Below, piece by piece: positions 1 through 8,643 of a DNA stretch of 64,000 nucleotides. Position 1 is the first letter of the stretch. Each line of letters opens with the position of its first letter. The notes beneath the pieces were generated by a model. It did not search any database, was not told the origin of the DNA, and worked only from the letters and a program-made list of their open reading frames with translations. This stretch comes from Mesorhizobium muleiense (GTDB lineage: Bacteria; Pseudomonadota; Alphaproteobacteria; Rhizobiales; Rhizobiaceae), in the NCBI RefSeq assembly GCF_900099905.1, contig NZ_FNEE01000014.1, positions 88,208 through 152,207 of the forward strand, read 5' to 3'. The position numbers and the translations under genes were made by a program.

Positions 1-555
1 GGCGTCATCGTCGACGCCGGCAAGGACGACAGCGGCAGGCCGCCGCCGGTCGTGGCGCGACTGCCGTTCCCGGAAGAGTGGCGCGTCATCCTGATCCTCG
101 ACCATGGCGGGCATGGACTGCATGGCGATGCCGAGATCGCGGCGTTTCGTTCGCTGCCGCCGTTCCCGGCATCCGGCAGCGGCGAGATCTGCCGGCGGGT
201 GCTGATGGGCATCATGCCGGCTCTTGTCGAGCACGACCTGCAAGCCTTCGGCGCCGCCGTCACCGCGATCCAGATGCTGATCGGCACCCATTTCGCCCCG
301 GCGCAAGGCGGCGTGTTCACCTCCAGGCGGGTCGAGAGCGTGGCCCACGGTCTCAACGAAGCAGGCGCCGTCGGCATCGGCCAGAGCTCGTGGGGACCGA
401 CAGGGTTTGCCTTCGCCCCATCGCAAGACGCTGCAGTCAGCTTCGTCAGTGCGGTTCAGCAGGCAGTTGAAGACGGCGTCGAGATCAGGATCGTCAAGGG
501 CAGGAATTCCGGCGCGAAGATCAGTTCGACCAGACTTGATCTCGTCGGCAGCTGA
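1..555 (+). CDS. Beta-ribofuranosylaminobenzene 5'-phosphate synthase, C-terminal part
   Basis: The frame is open from the first base, so the N-terminus lies outside the window. The remaining 184 residues look like the C-terminal half of the GHMP-kinase-fold enzyme that condenses PRPP with 4-hydroxybenzoate or pABA, the first committed step of tetrahydromethanopterin synthesis (orf4/mptG type in methylotrophs). Recognisable blocks are PFPEEWRVILILD, the Gly-rich GHGLHG and GQSSWGPTGFAF. The stop is 41 bp before mtdB, the usual neighbour of this gene in methylotrophs. The assignment rests on sequence recognition plus context; the catalytic N-terminal half cannot be checked here. Confidence 0.85.
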   Translation, partial: GVIVDAGKDDSGRPPPVVARLPFPEEWRVILILDHGGHGLHGDAEIAAFRSLPPFPASGSGEICRRVLMGIMPALVEHDLQAFGAAVTAIQMLIGTHFAPAQGGVFTSRRVESVAHGLNEAGAVGIGQSSWGPTGFAFAPSQDAAVSFVSAVQQAVEDGVEIRIVKGRNSGAKISSTRLDLVGS

Positions 556-596
556 CGGCTGGCCAACACGATCAGGTTCAAGAAGAAAGGCGAGAA

Positions 597-1490
597 ATGG
601 CCCGCAAACACATCCTGCACATGCTGACGCCGTTGAAGCATATGAGCCCTTTCGACGTGAACATGGCTCTCGATGCAGGCTTCGACGCCGTCGTCCCCTA
701 TGTCGATGTAAGCCTGGGAGAGGTGACAGGCCTCGTGCAGGACGCGATCTTCTCGCGCCCGCCCGATGCGGGCGTCGATACCGGCATTTTTATCGCCGGC
801 AAGGATGCCTCGCTGGCGCTCGACATGTTCGACGCAGCGCGAAAGGCGATGGTGCCGCCTTTCCAGGTTTCGGTATTCGCCGATCCGGCCGGCTCGTTCA
901 CCACGGCGGCGGCGATGGTGGCCAAGGTCGAAAAAGCGCTGGAGAAGAAATTCGAGCGCGGGCTGAAAGACACCAGGATCGCTGTTTTCGGCGCCACCGG
1001 CGTCGTCGGCTTCTGCACCGCCGTGATCGCCGCCAGGGAAGGCGCGGGGGTCACGCTGGTCGGCCATGACGGCATCGAAAGGGTCAAGCAGATCGCGGCC
1101 GAGATCAAGAGCCGGTTCAACATCGCCGTCGATGCGGCCGACGGATCGAGCGACGCCCGCAAGACGAAGCTGGTCGAGGCGAGCGAGGTGATCCTGGCGT
1201 GCGCCAAGGCCGGCGTCCAGGTGGTCTCAAAAGCCCAGTTGAAAGGCGACGGCCTGCTCATTGCCGCCGACGTCAATGCGGTCCCGCCGGCCGGCATCGA
1301 AGGCGTGGCCGTCAATGCCAATGGCGATCCGCTCGAAGCGGCAAAAGCTGTCGGCATTGGTCCGCTCGCCATCGGCAACGTGAAATACAAGGTCGAATTC
1401 GGCCTCTTCAAAAGAATGATCGAATCCGAAAAAACCATCACGCTCGATTTCCAGGAAACATTTTCCCTTGCACGCGAGATTGCCAAATAA
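597..1490 (+). CDS. mtdB: NAD(P)-dependent methylene-tetrahydromethanopterin dehydrogenase
   Basis: The 297-residue protein has the length and sequence of MtdB, the cytoplasmic enzyme that oxidises methylene-H4MPT to methenyl-H4MPT with NAD+ or NADP+. A dinucleotide-binding glycine motif GATGVVGF is near residues 130-138, and the N-terminus MARKHILHMLTPLKHMSP is typical of the family. The ATG follows an AAGAAAGGCGAG Shine-Dalgarno region. It lies between the beta-RFAP synthase and an ATP-grasp gene, the order I recall from Methylobacterium (orf4-mtdB-orfY-mch). MtdA is the other possibility, but the H4MPT cluster context and sequence favour MtdB. Confidence 0.95.
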   Translation: MARKHILHMLTPLKHMSPFDVNMALDAGFDAVVPYVDVSLGEVTGLVQDAIFSRPPDAGVDTGIFIAGKDASLALDMFDAARKAMVPPFQVSVFADPAGSFTTAAAMVAKVEKALEKKFERGLKDTRIAVFGATGVVGFCTAVIAAREGAGVTLVGHDGIERVKQIAAEIKSRFNIAVDAADGSSDARKTKLVEASEVILACAKAGVQVVSKAQLKGDGLLIAADVNAVPPAGIEGVAVNANGDPLEAAKAVGIGPLAIGNVKYKVEFGLFKRMIESEKTITLDFQETFSLAREIAK

Positions 1491-2616
1491 CGCCGGATCT
1501 GTGCTGATCGCGGCGATTTCAGGCCGGGCGCTGGCTGCCGCTGCGCGCCGCGCCGGCTATCGTCCGCTGGTCGCCGATTTCTTTTGCGATACCGACACGG
1601 TCGCGCTTGCCGAGCGCGCGACGATGCTGCCGGGCGACCTGCAAGGCGGCATCGACGGCGAGCGCATCATCGAGACGCTTCGGCAACTGGCAGGAGACGA
1701 CCAGCCGGTCGCCATCGTCCTGGGCTCGGGCTTCGAGCGGATGACCGAGACCGTCGACGAGATCGCGCGCCATTTTCCGCTCGCCGGCAACAGCGGCGCC
1801 GCGATCCGCAGGATCAAGGACCCGCAATTGCTGGCCACCGATTGCGCCGAACTCGGCATTCCGCATCCGGAATTCCAATGGGACCCGCCGCCCGATCCGG
1901 AGAACTGGGTGGTCAAGACCGCAGGCGGCGCCGGCGGCGCGCATATCAGACGGGCCGCCGGAGAAACCCCGATATTACAGTGTCAGGCTCCTGGCGGCCG
2001 CTATTTCCAGCGCTTCGTTGCCGGCCGCAGCATCTCGGCCCTGTTCGTCGGCGACGGCCAAAGCGCTGACATCGTCGGCTTCAGCCAACAATGGGCGTCG
2101 CCTGCCCCGGCAGCGCCCTACCGCTATGGCGGCGCCGTGCGGTTGAGGCGCTTCGATCGCAGACGGGCGGCGATGATCCGCGGCTGGCTTTCAGGTCTGG
2201 CGCGTCGCGCCGGCCTGGTTGGATTGTGCAGCGCCGATCTCATTCGCGGACCGGATGGCTACAAGCTCATCGAGATCAATCCGCGGCCCGGCGCCACGCT
2301 CGACATTTTCGACGATGCCGACGCGCCATTGATCGAAGCGCATCTGCGCGCCGCGGCGGGCAAGAAATTCCGTCTGCCGCGCTTCGTCGATTCGATGGCG
2401 TCGATGGTGACCTATGCGGCGGCGCCGATCGCCCGCTTTCCATCGATTGCCTGGCCTGAATGGACTGCCGACCATCAGTCGCCCGGCACCCGACTGATCG
2501 CCGGCGATCCGGTCTGCACCATCTTCGCGCGCGGTCCGAGCGCCGATCTGACCAGGCGGCTGATCAAGGGACAAGCCAGCCGATTGCAACACCAATGGGA
2601 AGGAGACCGGACATGA
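1468..2616 (+). CDS. ATP-grasp ligase of the H4MPT/methylofuran cluster (orfY/myfA position)
   Basis: This is an ATP-grasp family protein. The C-terminal part has the metal-binding signature LIEINPRPGATLDIFDD, and a Gly-rich loop KTAGGAGGAHIRR lies at about residues 150-162. By position between mtdB and mch it matches orfY of Methylobacterium, renamed MyfA, which adds glutamate to methylofuran; that link is inference from gene order and family. The frame opens at TTG 1468, inside mtdB, behind AGGAAA. GTG 1501 would start exactly at the conserved VLIAAISGRA and is a good alternative. The stop overlaps the mch start by four bases (ATGA), indicating translational coupling. Confidence 0.8.
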   Translation: MHARLPNNAGSVLIAAISGRALAAAARRAGYRPLVADFFCDTDTVALAERATMLPGDLQGGIDGERIIETLRQLAGDDQPVAIVLGSGFERMTETVDEIARHFPLAGNSGAAIRRIKDPQLLATDCAELGIPHPEFQWDPPPDPENWVVKTAGGAGGAHIRRAAGETPILQCQAPGGRYFQRFVAGRSISALFVGDGQSADIVGFSQQWASPAPAAPYRYGGAVRLRRFDRRRAAMIRGWLSGLARRAGLVGLCSADLIRGPDGYKLIEINPRPGATLDIFDDADAPLIEAHLRAAAGKKFRLPRFVDSMASMVTYAAAPIARFPSIAWPEWTADHQSPGTRLIAGDPVCTIFARGPSADLTRRLIKGQASRLQHQWEGDRT

Positions 2617-3569
2617 AAGACGGTTCGGCATTCCTCAACGACAATGCGCAGCGCATCATCGACGGCATGATCGGCGACGCTGAACGCCTGCGTATCGGCG
2701 TTTCCACCGGGCCATTGGGCGAGTGCCTGATCGACGCCGGCGCCAAGGCCGCCGGCGGCGTCGAGGCCGGGCTGCGCATGGCGGAAGCCGCGATGGGCGG
2801 CCTCGGCAGCATTTCGGTGTGCATGGACCGTGCGTCGCCAAAATGGCCGTTCACCATCGAAGTGCGGTCGTCGCAGCCGGTGCTTGCCTGCCTGGGCAGC
2901 CAGTATGCGGGCTGGAACCTGTCGAGCCAGGATTATTTTGCCATGGGATCGGGACCGGCGCGGGCGCTCGCCCGCGTCGAACCGCTGTTCGAAACACTCT
3001 CCTATCGCGACACCGCGTCATCCGCCGTGCTGATCCTGGAGACCGCCAAACCGCCGCCCCAGGCGATCGTCGAGAAGGTCGGCAGGGCAACGGGATTGCC
3101 ACCCGAAAAGCTCACCTTCCTCTATGCGCCGACACAAAGCCTGGCGGGCGGCGTCCAGATCGTTGCGCGCGCGCTCGAGGTCGCCCTGCACAAGACCAAC
3201 GATCTCAAGTTTCCGCTGGAGAACGTTGTCGACGGCATCGGCACGGCGCCCATCCCCGCCCCGCATCCGGATTTCCTGACCGCGATGGGCAGGACCAACG
3301 ACGCCATCATCTATGGCGGCAGCGTCCAGCTCTTCGTAAAAGGCTCGGCGAAAGACGCCAGCGAGCTCGCTGAGCGACTGCCGAGCCAAGCCTCGCGCGA
3401 CCACGGCCACCCCTTCGCCGAGATCTTCAAGCGGTTCAAGGGAGATTTCTATGCCATCGATCCGCTGCTGTTCAGCCCTGCCGAAGTGATCGTCACGGCG
3501 ATCGAGACCGGCGATACGTTCCGCGCCGGCGAGCGTGATCTGCAGATGCTCGAACGGAGCCTCGGTTAG
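2613..3569 (+). CDS. mch: Methenyl-tetrahydromethanopterin cyclohydrolase
   Basis: This enzyme hydrolyses methenyl-H4MPT to formyl-H4MPT, the step after MtdB in cytoplasmic formaldehyde oxidation. I start it at ATG 2613 (MKDGSAFLND), which follows GGGAAGGAG, giving 318 residues, the usual Mch length; the frame stays open further upstream but that extension reads as out-of-frame shadow of the previous gene. Family blocks include the Gly-rich GLGSISVCMDRASPKWPF, the SQPVLACLGSQYAGW region and GNxxxAxIYGG-like TNDAIIYGGSV. It is coupled to the upstream ATP-grasp gene by an ATGA overlap. Confidence 0.95.
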   Translation: MKDGSAFLNDNAQRIIDGMIGDAERLRIGVSTGPLGECLIDAGAKAAGGVEAGLRMAEAAMGGLGSISVCMDRASPKWPFTIEVRSSQPVLACLGSQYAGWNLSSQDYFAMGSGPARALARVEPLFETLSYRDTASSAVLILETAKPPPQAIVEKVGRATGLPPEKLTFLYAPTQSLAGGVQIVARALEVALHKTNDLKFPLENVVDGIGTAPIPAPHPDFLTAMGRTNDAIIYGGSVQLFVKGSAKDASELAERLPSQASRDHGHPFAEIFKRFKGDFYAIDPLLFSPAEVIVTAIETGDTFRAGERDLQMLERSLG

Positions 3570-3655
3570 ACCATGGCGCTGCAATGGATCGGTCTGTCAT
3601 CCGCCTGCCGGGGCATTCGTTCCGGCTTTCCGTATACCGGTATCCAAGGCGAGAC

Positions 3656-4624
3656 ATGATCCCTCGCATCCTGATCGTCAGCGACGTCTCGGACGCCCGC
3701 TCCAAGGGCCTGGCGGCAAGGCTGGAGCGGCGCGGCGCCGTGGTCGCAACCGTGCCGCTGGCGGCGATCGCGTTCGACACCGGCAGCCCGAGCGGACTGT
3801 CGATCCCCGGTTTCGACGGCGCGCTGCCCGACGCCGTGCTTGTCCGTTCGATCGCCGCCGGATCGTTCGAAGCCGTCACCCGGCGTCTCGGCGTGCTGCA
3901 CGCATTCGGCAAGCTTTCCATTCCGGTGTGGAATTCCGCGCAGGCGATAGAACGCTGCGTCGACAAGTCGATGACGACCTTCCTCCTGAAGAATGCCGGC
4001 CTGCCGACGCCGCCGACATTCGCGGTCGAGGGTCTTGCCATGGCCGAAACGGTCGCCAGACGCGAACTGCCGTTCACGCCTCTGGTGCTAAAACCGCTTT
4101 TCGGCGCCCAGGGCCGCGGCATCCGGCTGATCGAAACACTGTCCGACCTCCCCGCCGACGACGAGGTGAACGGCGTCTACTATCTCCAGCATTACGTGCC
4201 GCGTCCTGGCCCGCCTTTCCGCGATTTTCGCGTTTTCGTCTGCGCCGGCGAGGTTTTGGCGATGATGAGCCGCCGTGGCGACGACTGGATCACCAATGTC
4301 AATCGCGGGGCGGTGCCCGAGCAAGTCTCGGGGCAGGTTTCGGGGCATGGCGAAACCGAACTGGCGGCGCTGGCACGGGCCGCCGCCGCCGCTATCTCAG
4401 CGGATTTCGCCGGCGTCGATATCGTGCCGGCGGCAGACGGCAAGCTGTTGGTGCTGGAGGTCAACAGCATGCCCGCCTGGTCCGGGCTTCAATCGGTGGT
4501 CGCGGTCAACATCGCCGATGCGATTGCCGACGCCCTGCTGAAATTCCTGGCTGATCGCCCAGCTGATCGCGCAGAGGCGGCGGCGGCGCGACCCTACCGC
4601 CTCACCGCGCCGGCGAATTCGTGA
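3656..4624 (+). CDS. RimK-like ATP-grasp ligase (orf5/myfB position)
   Basis: At 322 residues this is a RimK-type ATP-grasp ligase. The nucleotide-binding loop KPLFGAQGRGIRLI is at about residues 145-158, and the metal-binding strand LLVLEVNSMPAWSGLQ is near residue 275. In Methylobacterium the gene after mch is orf5 (MyfB), a glutamate ligase that extends the polyglutamate chain of methylofuran, and RimK-like enzymes are known polyglutamylases; the equivalence here is inferred. I use ATG 3656 (MIPRILIVSD) after AAGGCGAG; an upstream in-frame ATG at 3584 adds 24 unrelated-looking residues. The stop overlaps the next gene. Confidence 0.8.
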   Translation: MIPRILIVSDVSDARSKGLAARLERRGAVVATVPLAAIAFDTGSPSGLSIPGFDGALPDAVLVRSIAAGSFEAVTRRLGVLHAFGKLSIPVWNSAQAIERCVDKSMTTFLLKNAGLPTPPTFAVEGLAMAETVARRELPFTPLVLKPLFGAQGRGIRLIETLSDLPADDEVNGVYYLQHYVPRPGPPFRDFRVFVCAGEVLAMMSRRGDDWITNVNRGAVPEQVSGQVSGHGETELAALARAAAAAISADFAGVDIVPAADGKLLVLEVNSMPAWSGLQSVVAVNIADAIADALLKFLADRPADRAEAAAARPYRLTAPANS

Positions 4625-5490
4625 CCGACGGCATGGCGCATTCGCGAGAACGCCTCCGGGCTGCCTACAAGGACGCCTGCCGGATGGAGATCGAGGCGCT
4701 GAAACCGGGCAACGTCCATCTGTTCGCCGACGGGCACGGCATGTCCGCTGCCCAGTTCATGACCAGCGCGGAGGTCTCGTCCGTCCCGCTGACCGATCCG
4801 CGCCTGCCGGTCGGACAGCGCATGCTGGAAGCGGTCCGCGCGACACGTCTGGCGGTCCAGACCAATACCAATCTCGGTATCATCCTTCTGGCAGGGCCAC
4901 TGCTGTGCGCCGCCGAAATGGCGGGCGCCCAACTGCCCGACAATCGACTGCACGACAATCTCGACGCGGTGCTGCGCGCGATGAGCATGGACGATACCAG
5001 GGCGGTGTTCGAGGCGATCGTCGCCGCCGCGCCGGGCGGCCTCGGAGAGGCGGCGAACGATGTGCGGCAGGAGCCAAAAGTTCATCTGCTCGAAGCCATG
5101 CGCGAGGCGGCCGACCGCGACATGATCGCCCGCCAGTATGTTACCGGTTTCGGCGACGTGTTCGGCGCCGGGCTTGCGGCTCTGCAAGCCGCCTTGGCGC
5201 GCGGCGAAGTAGGCATGTGGCCGACGGTGTTCGCCTATATGGCGTTTCTCGCCGGCTTCCCGGACAGTCATGTGGTGCGCAACCATGGCGCTGACGTTGC
5301 AAATCAGGCGCGGCAAGAAGCCCTTGCCGTTGAAGCGGCGCTGCATGCCAGCGACGACGAGACGTCACGCATTCGTCTGCTCATGGAGTTGGACCGCCGG
5401 CTGAAGGCGGACAAGGTCAATCCCGGCACCTCGGCCGACCTCACCGTGGCTACTCTTTTAGTCCACACCCTCGGCGTTCAGCTTGCATAA
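4621..5490 (+). CDS. CitG/MdcB-like triphosphoribosyl-dephospho-CoA synthase family protein (orf7)
   Basis: The protein (289 aa) belongs to the family of ATP:dephospho-CoA triphosphoribosyltransferases. Conserved blocks are EALKPGNVH near residue 23, QTNTNLGIILLAGPL near residue 80 and NPGTSADLTVA near the C-terminus. No citrate or malonate lyase genes are nearby, so making the citrate-lyase prosthetic group is unlikely. Its place between the RimK-like ligase and fae matches orf7 of methylotroph H4MPT clusters, whose reaction is not known to me; a role in H4MPT or methylofuran assembly is inference. It starts at GTG 4621, overlapping the previous stop by four bases. Confidence 0.8.
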   Translation: MTDGMAHSRERLRAAYKDACRMEIEALKPGNVHLFADGHGMSAAQFMTSAEVSSVPLTDPRLPVGQRMLEAVRATRLAVQTNTNLGIILLAGPLLCAAEMAGAQLPDNRLHDNLDAVLRAMSMDDTRAVFEAIVAAAPGGLGEAANDVRQEPKVHLLEAMREAADRDMIARQYVTGFGDVFGAGLAALQAALARGEVGMWPTVFAYMAFLAGFPDSHVVRNHGADVANQARQEALAVEAALHASDDETSRIRLLMELDRRLKADKVNPGTSADLTVATLLVHTLGVQLA

Positions 5491-5518
5491 TCGCAACGTT
5501 GGTGGTTGACTTTCAGGA

Positions 5519-5537
5519 GCGGAAGCTGGGCTTCCGC
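5519..5537 (+). promoter_or_regulatory. Perfect hairpin in the leader of fae
   Basis: The 168-bp gap before fae contains GCGGAAGC-TGG-GCTTCCGC, an uninterrupted 8-bp stem with a 3-base loop. It begins 28 bp after the preceding gene. It has no T-tract, so it may slow transcription, mark an mRNA 5' end or stabilise the fae message. A gap of this size in an otherwise overlapping gene string suggests fae has its own promoter; I could not pick convincing -35/-10 boxes. Confidence 0.5.
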
Positions 5538-5658
5538 GGCTATCCAGCCAACCGGTCCGGATCCCCGGGCGCTGCCAACAAGGATAGCTGTCCATCGAGC
5601 GCTCGCTCGGTTTGCGGCGTCTTTGGACACCATAACTGTGTCTTGGAGGAGAATTGGC

Positions 5659-6165
5659 ATGGCAAAGATCTCGAAAGTAATGGTCGGTGAATCGCTGGTA
5701 GGAGACGGCAACGAAGTGGCGCATGTCGACCTACTCATCGGCCCACGGGGGAGCGCAGTCGAAACAGCATTTTGCAACGCGCTGACCAACAACAAGGACG
5801 GCTTTACCTCCCTTTTGGCGGTGATCGCGCCCAATCTTCAGTGCAAGCCCAACACCGTGATGTTCAACAAGGTCACGATCAAGGGCGCCAAGCAGGCGGT
5901 GCAGATGTTCGGCCCGGCCCAGCATGCGGTCGCCAAGGCCGTGCAGGACAGCGTCGCCGATGGGACCATTCCTGCCAATGAGGCGGACGACCTGTTCATC
6001 TGCGTCGGCGTTTTCATCCATTGGGACGCCGCCGACGACGCCAAGATCCAGAAGTACAATTACGAAGCGACGAAGGAAGCCATCCAACGCGCCGTTGCAG
6101 GAACGCCGACGGCCGCCGAAGCCACGGATAAGCGGGACCAGGTGAAGCATCCGTTCGCGGCTTAG
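5659..6165 (+). CDS. fae: Formaldehyde-activating enzyme
   Basis: Fae condenses formaldehyde with tetrahydromethanopterin to methylene-H4MPT, the entry point of the pathway. The 168 residues match the bacterial family throughout, with MAKISKVMVGESLVGDG at the start, the catalytic-His segment EVAHVDLLIGPRG (His22), NLQCKPNTVMFNK and VFIHWDAADDAKIQKYNYEA. The start is ATG 5659, immediately behind a strong GGAGGAGA site; the frame is open upstream but that part is not conserved. The strong ribosome site and isolated promoter region fit the very high expression this enzyme needs. Confidence 0.97.
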   Translation: MAKISKVMVGESLVGDGNEVAHVDLLIGPRGSAVETAFCNALTNNKDGFTSLLAVIAPNLQCKPNTVMFNKVTIKGAKQAVQMFGPAQHAVAKAVQDSVADGTIPANEADDLFICVGVFIHWDAADDAKIQKYNYEATKEAIQRAVAGTPTAAEATDKRDQVKHPFAA

Positions 6166-6274
6166 ACAAGAGACAGCCCCGCACAGGCAAAACCCTCCGC
6201 GGAGCCGGATGGTCTGTTGCGCCGCCTGAAAAACCTTCTGGGCCTTTAGAGCACCGGACAAAGGGCCTGCCTTC

Positions 6275-6307
6275 GGGCCTGACCCGAGGGTGGACCGGTT
6301 TTGGGAA
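6275..6307 (-). repeat. Rhizobial-type intergenic repeat unit downstream of fae
   Basis: The reverse complement of this stretch (CCCAAAACCGGTCCACCCTC followed by GGGTCAGGCCC) closely matches the left half of the palindrome at 57087-57120 in this same window. Both lie between converging genes. The CCCAAAACCG core is familiar to me from dispersed intergenic palindromes in Rhizobiales genomes. It may also act as a transcription end between fae and the oppositely oriented HisA-like gene. Confidence 0.55.
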
Positions 6308-6406
6308 ATCCGAGGCTCCAGCAAAGAGATAGAGCGGCGAGACGATCGACTTGACGGCCCGCCGCTCTACAAGGCCCAGTTTCCGAGGCCGAAGTTCGAG
6401 GCGAAG

Positions 6407-7105
6407 TCAGGTGCCAAGCGCTGCGAGTTGCCCCGGCGTGAGCGTGCCGTCATGCAGCGAGGTCGCAACCAGCGCCGCGGCGATACCGAGTGACGAGAGG
6501 GCGCGAATGTCAGCCTCATTGCGCACCCCGCCGGCCGCGATGACGGAGCGGCTTCCAGCCTTCGCCTTGATCGCCTTGAGCCGCGTGAAATCGGGACCGG
6601 AGGCGGAACCGACCTTGGCCAATGTCATGACGATCACCTTTTGCGGCCAAAGCGCCGGCTCGTCGAGAAATGATGCCGGACCGCGAAACCCATCGTCGAA
6701 GAAATCCAGCGACAGGATAAGCTCCGGATGATCGCAAAAACGCCGCAACAGCGCGTCGTCCTGCTGCGATTCGGACCCCACGACCGGGCAAAGCCAGGAT
6801 TCGGCAAGTGCCGCCGAAAGTGTTTTCTCGTCGGTGACCCCGGCATCGACCCAAAGCTCCGGCGGCTCCGCCATCGCCTTCAGCCGGGCAAGCGCGCCGC
6901 TGTTTGGCGTTCCGCCTTCGATGGCATCGAGATCGGCGATATAGAAGGTCGGAAAAGGGTAAAGCCGGCGCAGGCCCTCAGTGACCGCGACGACATCGGA
7001 AGTTTGGCTAAGCGGCGTGACGATCGGCCTGTAGCGATCGCGTTTTCCTTGCTGGGCGCGCACCACCTCGCCGCCTTTCAGGTCAAGAACCGGAATGATA
7101 CGCAA
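6407..7105 (-). CDS. HisA/HisF-like TIM-barrel protein of the H4MPT/methylofuran cluster (orf17 position)
   Basis: The protein begins IIPVLDLKGGEVVRA, the first strand of HisA-type phosphoribosyl isomerases, and carries phosphate-loop-like segments SVIAAGGVRNEADI and LSSLGIAAALVATSL near its C-terminus. It lies next to fae, the position of orf17 in Methylobacterium, which was reported essential for methylofuran; the link is by position. The substrate is not known to me. The best start is TTG 7105 (LRIIPVLDL), giving 232 residues; the open frame extends further upstream across the divergent promoter, but those residues look non-coding. Histidine biosynthesis is unlikely because no his genes surround it. 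Confidence 0.72.
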   Translation of the reverse strand: MRIIPVLDLKGGEVVRAQQGKRDRYRPIVTPLSQTSDVVAVTEGLRRLYPFPTFYIADLDAIEGGTPNSGALARLKAMAEPPELWVDAGVTDEKTLSAALAESWLCPVVGSESQQDDALLRRFCDHPELILSLDFFDDGFRGPASFLDEPALWPQKVIVMTLAKVGSASGPDFTRLKAIKAKAGSRSVIAAGGVRNEADIRALSSLGIAAALVATSLHDGTLTPGQLAALGT

Positions 7106-7161
7106 CGCTCTTTTTCTCGCTGACCGACTGCCCCTGACCAACTCTGATGAAAGCTTGAAGC

Positions 7162-8211
7162 GTGGAAAAAAGAAAGAGCATCGTTGCCGGCTTCGATATT
7201 GGCGGCGCCCATCTGAAGGTGACGCGTGCGCAAGACGGCCGCATCGTCGAGGCTGTAACCATCGCCACGCCGCTTTGGCTAGGGCTCCATACCCTGACCT
7301 CGGCATTCGAGGAAACGGCTCCGATCTATGCCGGCGCCGATCTCAACGCATTCACCATGACCGGCGAACTGGCTGATATCTTTCCGTCTCGCGACGCCGG
7401 CGTCGCGGCCCTGCTGGATGAGATTTCAGCGCGGGTCCCAGGCGAAAACTTGATCTATGCCGGACCGTCCGGATTTGTCGGGGTCGAGCAGGCAGCGCGG
7501 CTGAGCAGCGATGTCGCCTCCGCCAACTGGCATGCGACAGCGTCGTTGGTGGCGAAACTCGCCGGCGATGCCCTGTTCGTCGATATGGGCTCGACCACCA
7601 CCGACATTATCGCCATTAGAAATGGCGCCGTCGCCAATGACGGCTATACCGATGCCGGACGGCTGCTGAGCGGCGAACTGGTCTATACCGGCTTCACCAG
7701 GACGTTCCTGTTCGGCGTCGCCTCGTCGGCCCCCGTCCGCGGCAGGCTGACTCCGCTGATGAACGAGTATTTCGCCTCGATCGCCGACGCGCACCGGATC
7801 CTGGGGGTGCTCGACGAGAAGGACGACAGGCACGCTTCCGCCGACGGCAAGGAAAAGACGATCGATGGCTCGATCGCGCGGCTGGCGCGCATGATCGGGC
7901 GCGACGCCGCCGAGCTGACCCTGCCGGAATGGCAGAAAATCGCACGCTGGTTCAGCGAACAGCAATTGCGCAAGATCCACGACGCAGCGTCCTTGGTTGC
8001 CGGGTCCCCGGTTGCCGGGTCCCTTGCCCGGGATGCGCCGATCGTCGGCGCCGGGACCGGCCGCTGGCAGATCAGGCGGCTGGCCGAACGCATGGAACGC
8101 CGCTTCGTCGATTTCGCCGAGATCATCCCCGCAGATGACGCCGTTCGCGGCGAAGCCAGCAGCGTGGCGCCCGCGTCAGCGGTGGCGCTGCTGGCGGGAT
8201 TTCAATCGTAG
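7162..8211 (+). CDS. MfnF-like hydantoinase/oxoprolinase-family protein of the H4MPT-linked C1 pathway
   Basis: The 349-residue protein has the actin/hydantoinase-A type phosphate motif FDIGGAHLKV at residues 10-19 and a second one, FVDMGSTTTDIIAI, near residue 140. This is the family annotated as H4MPT-linked C1 transfer pathway protein, related to archaeal MfnF, which joins the aminomethylfuran head group to the glutamylated tyramine of methanofuran; by analogy it may do this for methylofuran. It is divergent from the HisA-like gene, with a GTG start. A short tandem duplication (GGTTGCCGGGTCCC twice, 7995-8022) encodes VAGSPVAGS and looks like a recent replication slip that kept frame. Confidence 0.8.
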   Translation: MEKRKSIVAGFDIGGAHLKVTRAQDGRIVEAVTIATPLWLGLHTLTSAFEETAPIYAGADLNAFTMTGELADIFPSRDAGVAALLDEISARVPGENLIYAGPSGFVGVEQAARLSSDVASANWHATASLVAKLAGDALFVDMGSTTTDIIAIRNGAVANDGYTDAGRLLSGELVYTGFTRTFLFGVASSAPVRGRLTPLMNEYFASIADAHRILGVLDEKDDRHASADGKEKTIDGSIARLARMIGRDAAELTLPEWQKIARWFSEQQLRKIHDAASLVAGSPVAGSLARDAPIVGAGTGRWQIRRLAERMERRFVDFAEIIPADDAVRGEASSVAPASAVALLAGFQS

Positions 8212-8643
8212 GTGCTATATCATGGCCATCCGATCAATCGGGGAGATGAGATATTTCCCCCGGCTCGAAAGATCCCGACCCGTACCAGCGCAGGTCGCAA
8301 CAGGGTGGAAGGTTCGCGTTCGGCACCCGCTCGACGCGCCAATACCAGTCAGCCAGATGCATACTCGCGGATGACCGCAATTGGGCCGGGAGCGGACTGG
8401 CGGCTTTCAAGTCAATTATTCAGAAGCGGACTGTTGCCGCCCGGGTATTGACGTTGTCCGACAGCAGGCCGCCGACTTCGGGCGTTGCGATGGGGTAGTT
8501 TTCGCGAACAAGACTCGCGTCTGTCGGCGACGTCGAGGCCTGCCTGACATCGCTGCAGCCTGTATATCGAACCCTGCTTCCGTTACGCACTCATCAAGTG
8601 ATATTGAAGATGGTGCACAAGACTTCGCCATAGGTCAGACGAC
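8212..8643. other. 432-bp stretch without a recognisable gene
   Basis: It lies between the MfnF-like gene and the fusion protein at 8644. Short open frames exist on the plus strand but none has family character, a good ribosome site or conserved-looking composition. It probably marks the left junction of the 8.6-11.6 kb insert. A promoter for the next gene may sit at its right end. Confidence 0.5.

Noticed and set aside
7995..8022. Tandem repeat as a possible regulatory or phase-variable site
   Set aside because: Only two units, with frame kept inside a conserved-family gene; it looks like simple slippage.
8212..8451. 79-codon plus-strand frame directly after the MfnF-like gene
   Set aside because: No ribosome site, no recognisable domain and biased low-complexity residues; not supported as a gene.
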